Part shown: piece by piece, positions 56,437 to 64,000 of the stretch
Layout: each line of letters starts with the position of its first letter
Numbering within the stretch: position 1 is the first letter of the stretch
NCBI RefSeq assembly: GCF_025847235.1
Contig: NZ_JAOZEW010000013.1
Span: 62,001-126,000, forward strand
Length of the DNA stretch: 64,000 nt
Source: Flavobacterium shii
Lineage (GTDB): Bacteria > Bacteroidota > Bacteroidia > Flavobacteriales > Flavobacteriaceae
Reading direction: 5' to 3'
The notes under the pieces: generated by a model
What the model saw: only the letters and a program-made list of their open reading frames with translations
Told to the model about the DNA's origin: nothing
Databases searched by the model: none
Program-made: the position numbers and the translations under genes

Positions 56437-57666
56437 ATGAAAAAAAGTAGCACATTAGCGATATTCGCAGCTTTAATAGCTTTTACATCATTCTCTTGTA
56501 GCAGTGATTCTAGTTCACCAAATGGAGCACCAAGTGAAGGTACAGAAAAAACAAAATATATTGTAACAGTTACTACAGGTGCTGTAGGAGTTGCAGATTA
56601 TTTATTAACTGCAGATGACGTTACTACAGGATCTATCACAACCAAAGGTAATGGATTAGAGCAAGACGGTTCTTACCGTTATTATATTACAAATGAGAAC
56701 AAGTTCTTTAGTTTACTTTACGGACAAGGAAATCCTGGAGCTGTAACTTCTTACGCATTGTCTACTGAAGGTAAATTGGTCAAAACATCTAATTTTCAAG
56801 CAGAGACGGTACAAGTTTTTGCAGCAGTAAACAAAGATATCTTAACGATAAAAGTGCCTAGAAGTGGAGATGCTTCTATTGCTTCAATGTATAAAATAGA
56901 TGCTACTACATCACTTATTACAGGTGAAGTACAACAGGATACAAGAATTTTGGCTAAAAACGGAGAAAGAGCATTTTATACTTGGGCTACACAAGTAGGA
57001 GATAAAGTGTATATGCCTTATATGAGTATTAAAGGTGATGGTGTAGATAATTTTGGAACTAAATACCCAGATAGTACATGGGTTGCAGTATACAATTACC
57101 CAGAATTAAAATTAGAAAAAGTAATCAAAGATAACCGTACAAGCTATTTAGGTGCTTATTTTACAAATGGATTAATTCAGGATGAAAATGGAGACGCATA
57201 TGGTTTCTCTAGTGCTGCAGCAACAAGCAATGCAGTTGTAACTTCTACTAAACCATCTGCGGTTGTAAAAATTAAAAAAGGAACGACAGAATTTGATCAG
57301 ACTTATTTCTTCAATGTACAAGAAAAATCTGGTGGATATAAAATATCTTCAAGCAGTTATATAGGTAAGGGTAAAGTGTTGTTACAAATGTATGGTAATG
57401 TTGGAACAAACAAAGGTGTTGCTAAACTAGCTGTGGCCGATGTTTACACTCAAACTTTTGCTTGGGTAACTAATGCTCCATCGGTAATTAACTCAACTAC
57501 TACCAGATATAATATAACTACAGAAGATGCTAGCTCTCTTGTACTTGGTATCAATACACCAGATGGTAACTGGATTTATACTATCAATGGTACAACTGGT
57601 GTTGCTACTAAAGGTATGAAAGTAGAAGGTGGTGAAATTACCGCTATCGCTAAATTAAAATACTAA
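56437..57666 (+). CDS. DUF4374 surface lipoprotein (XusB-like)
   Basis: 409 residues. Lipobox FSFSC at ~21, then a Ser-rich linker and a repeat-rich beta structure, probably a beta-propeller (YYITNENKFFSLLYGQGNPG, KVYMPYMSIKGDG). This is the DUF4374 family; Bacteroides thetaiotaomicron XusB belongs to it and is a surface lipoprotein that captures ferric siderophore for XusA. The gene is 26 bases after the receptor. The ligand here is most likely the siderophore made by the adjacent operon. Confidence 0.82.
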   Translation: MKKSSTLAIFAALIAFTSFSCSSDSSSPNGAPSEGTEKTKYIVTVTTGAVGVADYLLTADDVTTGSITTKGNGLEQDGSYRYYITNENKFFSLLYGQGNPGAVTSYALSTEGKLVKTSNFQAETVQVFAAVNKDILTIKVPRSGDASIASMYKIDATTSLITGEVQQDTRILAKNGERAFYTWATQVGDKVYMPYMSIKGDGVDNFGTKYPDSTWVAVYNYPELKLEKVIKDNRTSYLGAYFTNGLIQDENGDAYGFSSAAATSNAVVTSTKPSAVVKIKKGTTEFDQTYFFNVQEKSGGYKISSSSYIGKGKVLLQMYGNVGTNKGVAKLAVADVYTQTFAWVTNAPSVINSTTTRYNITTEDASSLVLGINTPDGNWIYTINGTTGVATKGMKVEGGEITAIAKLKY

Positions 57667-57679
57667 ATTGTTTTTTTTG

Positions 57680-57713
57680 AACCGTAGGTCTTTAGGGGCT
57701 TGCGGTTTTTTTA
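57680..57713 (+). terminator. Terminator or attenuator inside the uptake operon
   Basis: 12-bp stem with several G-U pairs (57680-57691 with 57696-57707), short loop, then eight Ts. It lies between the DUF4374 and PepSY genes, so partial readthrough would set a lower level of the membrane protein. Confidence 0.75.
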
Positions 57714-57724
57714 TTTAATTTTTT

Positions 57725-59116
57725 ATGAATTTGAAAAATATGTCTACTTCTACCCAAAAAAAGAGAAAAAGTAAAAAATCGCTTTTCAAACGCACTACCG
57801 CATGGTTGCATTTATGGCTGGGATTAGGTTCTGGTATCATTGTAGTTATTGTGAGTTTTACTGGCTGTATGTATGTTTTTGAAAATGAAATTAAAGATTT
57901 TATCGAGGATTGGCGTTTTGTTACTCCTCAGGAAAAAGCTTATTTATTACCATCGCAACTTATAAGTATTGCCGATAAGGAAATGAAAGGCAAGCACGCT
58001 ACTAGTATTACGTTTGGAGAGAAAGATGAAGCAGCAATTGTTGGGTATTTCATTCCTAAAAAAGAAAAAAAAGAAGAGAACAAAGGCAAAAAAGAGGAAG
58101 CTCAAAAAGAAAGAAAACCTGCTAATGTCAAGAATCTAACTTCCAATAATAAGCCTAAAGATAAAGAACCAAAGCGTAAAAAAAGACGAAGTGGTGTAAC
58201 CGTTAATGTATATATGAATCCATATACAGGAGAAGTTCTTAATGTGAAAACAATTTCCAGAGATGATGTTGATTTTTTTAGATTCATGCTTAATGGACAC
58301 CGTGCGCTATGGCTACCTTATGATATTGGCCGACCAATTGTAGGTGTCGCAATTTTAATTTTCGTAGTAATATTGCTTACTGGTATGGTTCTTTGGTGGC
58401 CCGCCAAATGGATCAAATCTATTCGTGATAAAAGTTTCAAAATTAAATGGTCGGCTAGTTTTAAACGTGTAAATTATGATATGCATAATGTACTGGGTTT
58501 TTATAGTATGATATTTTTGCTATTTATTTCTCTTACTGGTTTAGTATGGAGTTTTGGCTGGTTTAGTAAATCATTGTATTGGGTAACTTCTGGAGGAAAA
58601 CCATTAGTAGAAAATAGGGAATCGCCTAAATCGGATACTACACATGTTAAAACATTCCAGATATCTACAGTTGATAAAGTGTTGCTAAACCTTAAAAAAG
58701 AGAACCCACAAGCTGCTGCGATTTTGGTAATCATACCCGAAAAGCCGGCAGATGTTATTGGTGCTTTTGTTTACAAACAAAGTAATACTTTTTATAATAT
58801 GGATCGTTATAGTTTCGATCAGCAATCACTCAAAGAAGTTTCAATCAAAAGCCCTTTTTCAGGGAAATATACCGAAGCCAGTCTTCCTGATAAAATTCGC
58901 CGAATGAATTATGATATTCACGTAGGTGCAGTATTGGGACTTACAGGAAAGATTTTAGCTTTTTTTGCCAGTTTAATTTCTGCTACTTTACCAATTACAG
59001 GATTTTTAATTTGGTGGGGAAAGCAAAAGTTCAGCAAAAAAGGAGCTACTACCCCCAAAGTAGCTTCCAAAGCTGTAAATGTTCCTAAAAAACTAGAAGA
59101 AGAAATGTCTTTTTAG
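57725..59116 (+). CDS. PepSY-associated membrane protein, probable siderophore reductase (XusC-like)
   Basis: 463 residues (or 458 from the ATG at 57740). Four membrane segments: near 30-52 (GIIVVIVSFTGCMYVFENE), 205-225, 260-285 and 415-435. Conserved PepSY-TM histidines occur in AWLHLWLGLG, LNGHRALWLP, YDMHNVLGFY and NYDIHVGAVLG. Such proteins reduce or release iron from siderophores at the inner membrane (FoxB, PiuB, XusC). A ~45-residue Lys/Glu/Arg-rich insertion (~111-155) interrupts the first periplasmic domain. Third gene of the uptake set. Confidence 0.85.
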   Translation: MNLKNMSTSTQKKRKSKKSLFKRTTAWLHLWLGLGSGIIVVIVSFTGCMYVFENEIKDFIEDWRFVTPQEKAYLLPSQLISIADKEMKGKHATSITFGEKDEAAIVGYFIPKKEKKEENKGKKEEAQKERKPANVKNLTSNNKPKDKEPKRKKRRSGVTVNVYMNPYTGEVLNVKTISRDDVDFFRFMLNGHRALWLPYDIGRPIVGVAILIFVVILLTGMVLWWPAKWIKSIRDKSFKIKWSASFKRVNYDMHNVLGFYSMIFLLFISLTGLVWSFGWFSKSLYWVTSGGKPLVENRESPKSDTTHVKTFQISTVDKVLLNLKKENPQAAAILVIIPEKPADVIGAFVYKQSNTFYNMDRYSFDQQSLKEVSIKSPFSGKYTEASLPDKIRRMNYDIHVGAVLGLTGKILAFFASLISATLPITGFLIWWGKQKFSKKGATTPKVASKAVNVPKKLEEEMSF

Positions 59117-59138
59117 TTTAAATAAAATTTCTCACCAT

Positions 59139-59185
59139 TAAGCCATTAAGAAAATTAGGAGTCGTAACTTAATTTCTTAGTGGCT
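59139..59185 (+). terminator. Terminator after the PepSY gene
   Basis: Long imperfect stem (59139-59156 with 59168-59185) containing the ccattaag motif that recurs in the repeats downstream; weak T tail. Confidence 0.6.
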
Positions 59186-59428
59186 TTCTTATTTATGGGA
59201 AACTTGTAATTTATTATGGAAATTTAACCGCAAAGAGAGCAAAGGTTTACGCAAAGTTCGCTAAGTTTTAAAATAACGATTTTAACCATTAAGGCATTAA
59301 GTTTCATTAAGAACAAAACTTTATTTTTCTTAATCCCTTAATGGTAAAAAATCTTTTTAATTCTTTTAATCTGTGGCAAAAAAAAAGTATTTAGTCTCTG
59401 AACCTTAGTATCTCAGAATCTCAGAACC
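59186..59428. repeat. Gene-free region of dispersed repeats
   Basis: 59226-59265 is the inverted counterpart of 20608-20647 (gaactttgcgtaaacc, ctctttgcg on the minus strand). 59283-59343 carries paired ccattaag/cttaatgg motifs. 59394-59436 carries the inverted form of the aggttctgag/taaggttc block seen at 20411-20533. No coding frame was supported. Confidence 0.65.
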
Positions 59429-60088
59429 TTAGTAAAAACTATATCCTATTGTAGCAAAAAAGCTCTCATTGTAAATCTTCCATTGTTGTTTTGTGTTCGC
59501 ATTTTCTATTATTGGTACAAAACCCCGAATAAATCTTGCGCCAATATTAATTCCATTTGGTAATTCATAATTTATACCAGCAACAAATCCAGCATCCATT
59601 TTTTGACTATAATTACTTGGAGCCTGACCCGTACCATAAATGGATTTATCAGTATATAGGTTTCCATCAACATCTTTACGTTGAATCGATGCATTTAATA
59701 AAACGCCTAAATAAGGACCTGCATAAACTTGAAAGCCTTTGTAATAAAAACTTGGACTAGCGGGAAATATATCAATATATTGACGTTTAAACTTACTTGA
59801 GAATTCTGGATTTATTCCGTCATCAATTTTGATAGATAGTATTCGCTGGCTATAAAATAGTTCATGTTTTAGTCCAAAATATTTAGATGTTTTATTGTTA
59901 AGTGTAATTCCGATTGTTTGTCCTATGGAACTTTTTTGAGAGCCATCATTAGATAAACTGTCAATATTTTTACCCATTAAAGACGTCCAGTTTATGCCAC
60001 CACTTATCCCAAAAGTAAGACCATCTTGTTGCGCGCTAATTTTGAGTATAAAAAAAAGCATAATGCAAATTGTATATGTATTTTTCAT
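59429..60088 (-). CDS. Outer-membrane beta-barrel protein (PorT-like fold)
   Basis: 219 residues with a signal peptide (cleavage near ISAQQ) and alternating strands of an 8-strand-type barrel (LTFGISGGINWTSLMG, FGLKHELFYSQRI, FQVYAGPYLGVLL, MDAGFVAGINYELPNGINIG, FFATIGYSFY). This is the general Bacteroidetes outer_membrane beta-barrel family; a specific role is not apparent. It lies 16 bases after the TolC gene, in the place where an RND adaptor is often found. Confidence 0.82.
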   Translation of the reverse strand: MKNTYTICIMLFFILKISAQQDGLTFGISGGINWTSLMGKNIDSLSNDGSQKSSIGQTIGITLNNKTSKYFGLKHELFYSQRILSIKIDDGINPEFSSKFKRQYIDIFPASPSFYYKGFQVYAGPYLGVLLNASIQRKDVDGNLYTDKSIYGTGQAPSNYSQKMDAGFVAGINYELPNGINIGARFIRGFVPIIENANTKQQWKIYNESFFATIGYSFY

Positions 60089-60104
60089 TGTTATCTATAT
60101 TATT

Positions 60105-61397
60105 TTAAAAATTAATATCCCAAATTCCGGCTGCTTTTTCTAGTTCAACCAGTGATGCAGCATAATTGTATAGGGTTTCATAATAATTAAGTTGCGTCTC
60201 ATTATAGGTTCGTTGTGCATTTAATACTTCAAGTAAACTTGTTTCCCCACGTTTGTAACTATAAACCTTTCCATCGAGCAAACGTTGTGCATCGGCTAAT
60301 AAACCAGTATTAAATTGACGAACTTGCTTTTGAGTTGTGAGATAATTAAACCATGCTTTTCGTACTTCTATCTGGATTTGTAATTCCGTTTGTTTGTATA
60401 AAACATCGGCTTGTTGCACACTAAATTCAGCTGCTTTTAATTCTCCTTTATTTCGATTAGAAAATTTAAGCGGAATGGAAATACCTCCAGAAACGGCTGC
60501 CGAAGATGGAGTAGGAGCAACACTATTAGTTACTACCGAGGCGTTTTCTACGCCCATATTTACGCCTAGATCCAGAACTCTATTTGCTTTGGCTAATTTT
60601 AAAATATCGTGTGATACATTTTTGTTTTTAAGCGCAGCCAATAAATCAGCTCGATTATTTTCGGCAGAAATTATGAGTTCATTCAAATCAAATAAACGAT
60701 CGAACTTTGCTAAATCACCCGAAGGCGAATACAACGTATCTGCTTTTTGATTCCCTACCATAGTGCCTAGTTCCAATAAAGCTGTTTTCCAATCGGCTTC
60801 ACTTTGGTACACCTCATTTAGCATAGAATTCGCTTCTAGTTTACTTTGGCGTGCATCAATTTCGGTGATGCTCCCTAACTTATAACGAATACTATCTGCA
60901 ACAGCTATATTTTTAAGAATCGTGTATGAGTTTAATTGTACCTTGAAAATTTCCTTTTGCTTTAAGCTGGTTAAATAATTTAAGGTTGCATCGGCACGTA
61001 GATTGCGAAAATAATCTTCTAGTAAAGCTTTGGTTAGTTCGTTTGTGCTTTTTGCAACGTTTATTCGTGCTTTTCGTTTTCCGCCAAGTTCCAATGTCCA
61101 ACTTAACTCAGTCGAAAAACCATAGCCCATTTGCATTCTTCGTTGGCCATTATCATGACTTCCTATTGCTAGTTCAGGGTCGGGAAATACTTTTGAGGCT
61201 TCGATATTTGCTTCAGCAATATTTACATTAAATTTTTCGGCTGCATATCCTAAATTATTTTTGTTTACTAATAATAAGAAATCAGGATAATTCATTTTTA
61301 CTCGTGTAAATGTGGTATCGATCTGAGCATTTGATACTGCCGAAATATTCAGCAGTAACAAAAGAATTACCCATTTATATTTTATATTTTTAATCAT
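60105..61397 (-). CDS. TolC-family outer-membrane efflux protein
   Basis: 430 residues. Signal peptide (cleavage near VSNAQ). The two long helical repeats of the TolC fold are visible (FNVNIAEANIEASKVFPDPE, ELSWTLELGGKRKARI; later LKAAEFSVQQADVLYKQTE and SYKRGETSLLEVLNAQRTYN). It forms the outer-membrane tunnel for the adjacent CzcA-type pump, whose stop lies 14 bases upstream. Confidence 0.92.
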   Translation of the reverse strand: MIKNIKYKWVILLLLLNISAVSNAQIDTTFTRVKMNYPDFLLLVNKNNLGYAAEKFNVNIAEANIEASKVFPDPELAIGSHDNGQRRMQMGYGFSTELSWTLELGGKRKARINVAKSTNELTKALLEDYFRNLRADATLNYLTSLKQKEIFKVQLNSYTILKNIAVADSIRYKLGSITEIDARQSKLEANSMLNEVYQSEADWKTALLELGTMVGNQKADTLYSPSGDLAKFDRLFDLNELIISAENNRADLLAALKNKNVSHDILKLAKANRVLDLGVNMGVENASVVTNSVAPTPSSAAVSGGISIPLKFSNRNKGELKAAEFSVQQADVLYKQTELQIQIEVRKAWFNYLTTQKQVRQFNTGLLADAQRLLDGKVYSYKRGETSLLEVLNAQRTYNETQLNYYETLYNYAASLVELEKAAGIWDINF

Positions 61398-61411
61398 AAT
61401 GTATCATTTTA

Positions 61412-64000
61412 TTAATTATCGATTTCATGCTGTAGTACTTCGTTTTCCTGACCAAATTTTTTCTCGATGAGGTAATAAAGTGATGGTAAAACAAATAGTG
61501 TTAGGATTGTAGAGAACATAAGTCCATATACAATTACTGTTGCCAGAGGTCGCTGTACATCGCTGCCTATACCTGTTGCCAATGATGCAGGCAATAATCC
61601 CAATACGGCAACAGTTGCAGTCATTAATACAGGTCGAAACCGTTGTTTTGCGCCATTTGTTACTGCGTTGAGTAAATCCATTCCATTTTTTCGAAGCTGA
61701 TTAATGTGCGAAATCATTATGACACCGTTTTGTATCGCAACCCCAAACAAAGCAATAAAACCTACTGCAGAGGATACATTAAGCGTCATGCCACGAACAT
61801 TTAACGCTAGCATTCCTCCAAACAATGCCAGCGGAACTATACTCATTAATAATCCTGCCTGACGGAATTTTCCAAATGCACCATATAACAATACAAACAT
61901 TAGCGCCAGGGCCAGAGGAACTATTATTGCCAAATGACTATAGGCTCGCTCTTGATTTTCAAATTGTCCGCCCCATTTTATTTTAAATTGTTCATGGTCA
62001 TATTTTACTTTTTCTTCAATTTTAGATTGTGCTTCGGTTAGGAAAGAGCCTAAATCAGTTCCTCTTAAGTTTAATCGAACAGTAAGATGGCGTTTGTTCA
62101 TTTCTCTGGCAATTGTACTTTCTCCGGTATTGAGTTTGATGTCGCATACTTGAGATAAAGGAATTTTTATGCCTTCGGAATTTGTCAACATTAGGTTCCC
62201 GATTTTTTCAGGATTATTGCGACTTTCTTCATTGTAACGTGTAGTGATATCATAGACTTTATTGCCTACAAAAATTTGAGAAACTGCTTTTCCGCCCATA
62301 GCAACTTCTATCAATTCGGATACATCATCGACATTTAGCCCGTACTGAGCGATTTTCTGGCGGTCGGCTATAACTTGTATTTGTGGTAAGGGCGGTTCTT
62401 GGTCAATTGCCAAGTCTACAGCACCTTTTACATTCTCAAGAGTTTTAATAATATCTTCGGCAATTCGGCGGGTTTCTTTATAATCTTCACCATATATTTT
62501 AACGACCAATTCACTGTGTGCTCCAGAGATTTTATCCATTACGCCATCTATCATTGGTTGTGAAAATCCAACATTATAGCCCGGCATGGTGGCATATTCG
62601 GCAGCAAGTTCTTTGATTAAATCGGCTTTGGTTTTACCCGATTTCCATTGGCTATATGGTTTTAAACCAATACTGCATTCGTAATGTGAAGGTGTCCAGG
62701 CATCGGTTCCATCATCATTGCGTCCTGCTTGTACCATCATATAAGTTATTTCATCATGCTTTAATGTTCGATGGCGAAGCGTATCACTCATTTCTTTCGA
62801 TTTCTCTAAAGTAATCCCTGGCGGTAATGAAACTTGTAACCAGATAGAACCTTCATCTAATGGTGGTAAAAAATCTTTTCCGACCATTACAGTAAGAATA
62901 AAAGCAAGAGATAACACACCAATTAAAGGAGCAAATACCCTTTTTGGAGTCTTCATTATTTTTAGAATCCTATTATGATAAGAATTGGTGAGTTTGTCCA
63001 GCCATTTATTATGATACATTTTTTGTGGTTTGCGGTAGATAAAATAAGCCAATCCCGGAATAAGAAATAAGGCAACCAATAATGCTCCAAAAAGAGCATA
63101 GCCAACTGTAAAAGCCATTGGTGTGAATAGTTTTTTCTCTACTCGTTCAAAAGCAAATAAGGGTAAGTAAGCTGTAATAATAATTAAGGTGGCAAAAAAG
63201 ATAGGACGAGCTACACTTTTTACTCTCTCGGCAACGCTTCTTTCTGTGAGTTCTGCGTCTTCATTATCCTCTCGTTTTTTCAGAATCGTTTCCATCATTA
63301 CAATTGCTCCATCTACAATAATTCCAAAATCGATTGCTCCCAATGAAAGTAAATTGGCAGGAATATTGGTTAATTTCATTAAGATAAAAGCAATTAAAAG
63401 CGAAATAGGAATTGTAATAGCGACCAATAATGCACCTCTCCAACTACCCAGAAAAACAATTAATATAATAATAACCAGTGCCATTCCTTCGAGTAAAGTA
63501 TGTGAAACGGTAGTAAGTGTTGTATTTACCAAATCGGTTCTGTCTAAAAATGCATGAATCTGAACACCTTCGGGAAGGTAATTTTTGTTTAAATCATCAA
63601 CAGCTTCGTTTACACCTTTTAATACTACCGATGGGTTTTGGTTTTTTAGCAAAAGCACAATCCCTTCGATATTATCCGAATAATCAACGCCACGTTTGTC
63701 TGTATATCCCAATGCGCCTTTGCGTTCTAGATTTCCATATTTTAATTTCCCAATATCATTTAAATAGATAGGAACACCATTTAGAGATTTCACTACTATA
63801 CGTCCAATATCGTCTAGATTTTTCACCAAACCAATTCCACGTACTACATAGGATTGGTCACCGCGATCGATAACACTTCCGCCTACATTGGCGTTATTCT
63901 TTTCGATAGTTTCGGTTACTTCACTTAGGGATAAACCATATTGTTCTATTTTGCGAGGGTCAAGTTCCACTTGGTATTGAGTAGTGATTCCACCAAAATT
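61412..64000 (-). CDS. CzcA/CusA-family heavy-metal RND efflux pump (5' end beyond window)
   Basis: The frame runs through the right edge, and the GTG at 63970 is internal: the upstream residues read FGGITTQYQVELDP, the usual CzcA sequence. About 860 of ~1030 residues are present. Marks include GAIDFGIIVDGAIVMMETIL with the proton-relay acidic residues in segment 4, RPIFFATLIIITAYLPLFAF, DFLPPLDEGSIWLQVSLPPG, and the last membrane block (ALFGVAIQNGVIMISHINQL). It exports divalent or monovalent metal ions through TolC. No membrane-fusion (CzcB) gene lies in the window. Confidence 0.94.
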   Translation of the reverse strand, partial: NFGGITTQYQVELDPRKIEQYGLSLSEVTETIEKNNANVGGSVIDRGDQSYVVRGIGLVKNLDDIGRIVVKSLNGVPIYLNDIGKLKYGNLERKGALGYTDKRGVDYSDNIEGIVLLLKNQNPSVVLKGVNEAVDDLNKNYLPEGVQIHAFLDRTDLVNTTLTTVSHTLLEGMALVIIILIVFLGSWRGALLVAITIPISLLIAFILMKLTNIPANLLSLGAIDFGIIVDGAIVMMETILKKREDNEDAELTERSVAERVKSVARPIFFATLIIITAYLPLFAFERVEKKLFTPMAFTVGYALFGALLVALFLIPGLAYFIYRKPQKMYHNKWLDKLTNSYHNRILKIMKTPKRVFAPLIGVLSLAFILTVMVGKDFLPPLDEGSIWLQVSLPPGITLEKSKEMSDTLRHRTLKHDEITYMMVQAGRNDDGTDAWTPSHYECSIGLKPYSQWKSGKTKADLIKELAAEYATMPGYNVGFSQPMIDGVMDKISGAHSELVVKIYGEDYKETRRIAEDIIKTLENVKGAVDLAIDQEPPLPQIQVIADRQKIAQYGLNVDDVSELIEVAMGGKAVSQIFVGNKVYDITTRYNEESRNNPEKIGNLMLTNSEGIKIPLSQVCDIKLNTGESTIAREMNKRHLTVRLNLRGTDLGSFLTEAQSKIEEKVKYDHEQFKIKWGGQFENQERAYSHLAIIVPLALALMFVLLYGAFGKFRQAGLLMSIVPLALFGGMLALNVRGMTLNVSSAVGFIALFGVAIQNGVIMISHINQLRKNGMDLLNAVTNGAKQRFRPVLMTATVAVLGLLPASLATGIGSDVQRPLATVIVYGLMFSTILTLFVLPSLYYLIEKKFGQENEVLQHEIDN

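Overview
The window looks like chromosome of a Flavobacterium-type member of the Bacteroidetes. The base composition is AT-rich. There is a type IX secretion cargo with a gliding-motility-type C-terminal domain next to a PorP/SprF-like protein, a sigma/anti-sigma/SusC/SusD locus, many lipoproteins with a cysteine lipobox, promoters with a TAnnTTTG -7 element, and several TTG or GTG starts. No rRNA, tRNA, CRISPR array, phage or insertion sequence was recognised. Both ends are cut inside genes: a serine hydrolase on the left and a CzcA-type RND pump on the right.

Layout. 1-4.6 kb: serine hydrolase, MFS transporter and a B12-dependent (class II) ribonucleotide reductase flanked by two related terminators. 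5-11.8 kb: a small lipoprotein, then a 1654-residue surface protein built of repeats, with its PorP/SprF-like partner. 11.9-18.6 kb: envelope genes, namely an MprF-like flippase/DUF2156 protein, a PepSY-like secreted protein and a GH18-NodB-GT2 fusion that resembles a one-chain exopolysaccharide synthase. 18.7-22.6 kb: AraC regulator with an ankyrin lipoprotein, a small membrane protein, and an HxlR regulator divergent from an oxidoreductase. 22.7-25.2 kb: the methionine importer metNIQ. 25.6-29.9 kb: histidine kinase and response regulator, an S24-type repressor divergent from an AlkB-like demethylase, and a JmjC/cupin protein. 30.7-40.1 kb: ECF sigma, FecR, SusC (with STN domain), SusD, a zinc metallohydrolase lipoprotein and a DUF4302 lipoprotein, a complete uptake locus with surface signalling. 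40.2-41.8 kb: a run of very small genes, most with their own terminators, ending in a stand-alone fragment of a type ISP restriction-modification specificity domain. 41.8-43.3 kb: AraC regulator plus an RclC/YkgB-like membrane protein.

43.6-59.1 kb is the most interesting block. Two AraC-type regulators bracket a five-gene hydroxamate siderophore operon (PLP decarboxylase, N-monooxygenase, acyltransferase-NIS synthetase fusion, a second acyltransferase and a second NIS synthetase). Divergent from it lies a three-gene uptake operon: TonB receptor, DUF4374 lipoprotein and PepSY membrane protein. This matches the gene order of the Bacteroides Xus xenosiderophore system. 12-20 bp direct repeats at 21-22 bp spacing lie in front of both operons and are candidate AraC sites, so the block is probably one co-regulated make-and-retrieve iron system. 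59.4-64 kb: beta-barrel protein, TolC and CzcA-type efflux genes. Dispersed intergenic repeats are shared between about 4.6, 20.5 and 59.3 kb.
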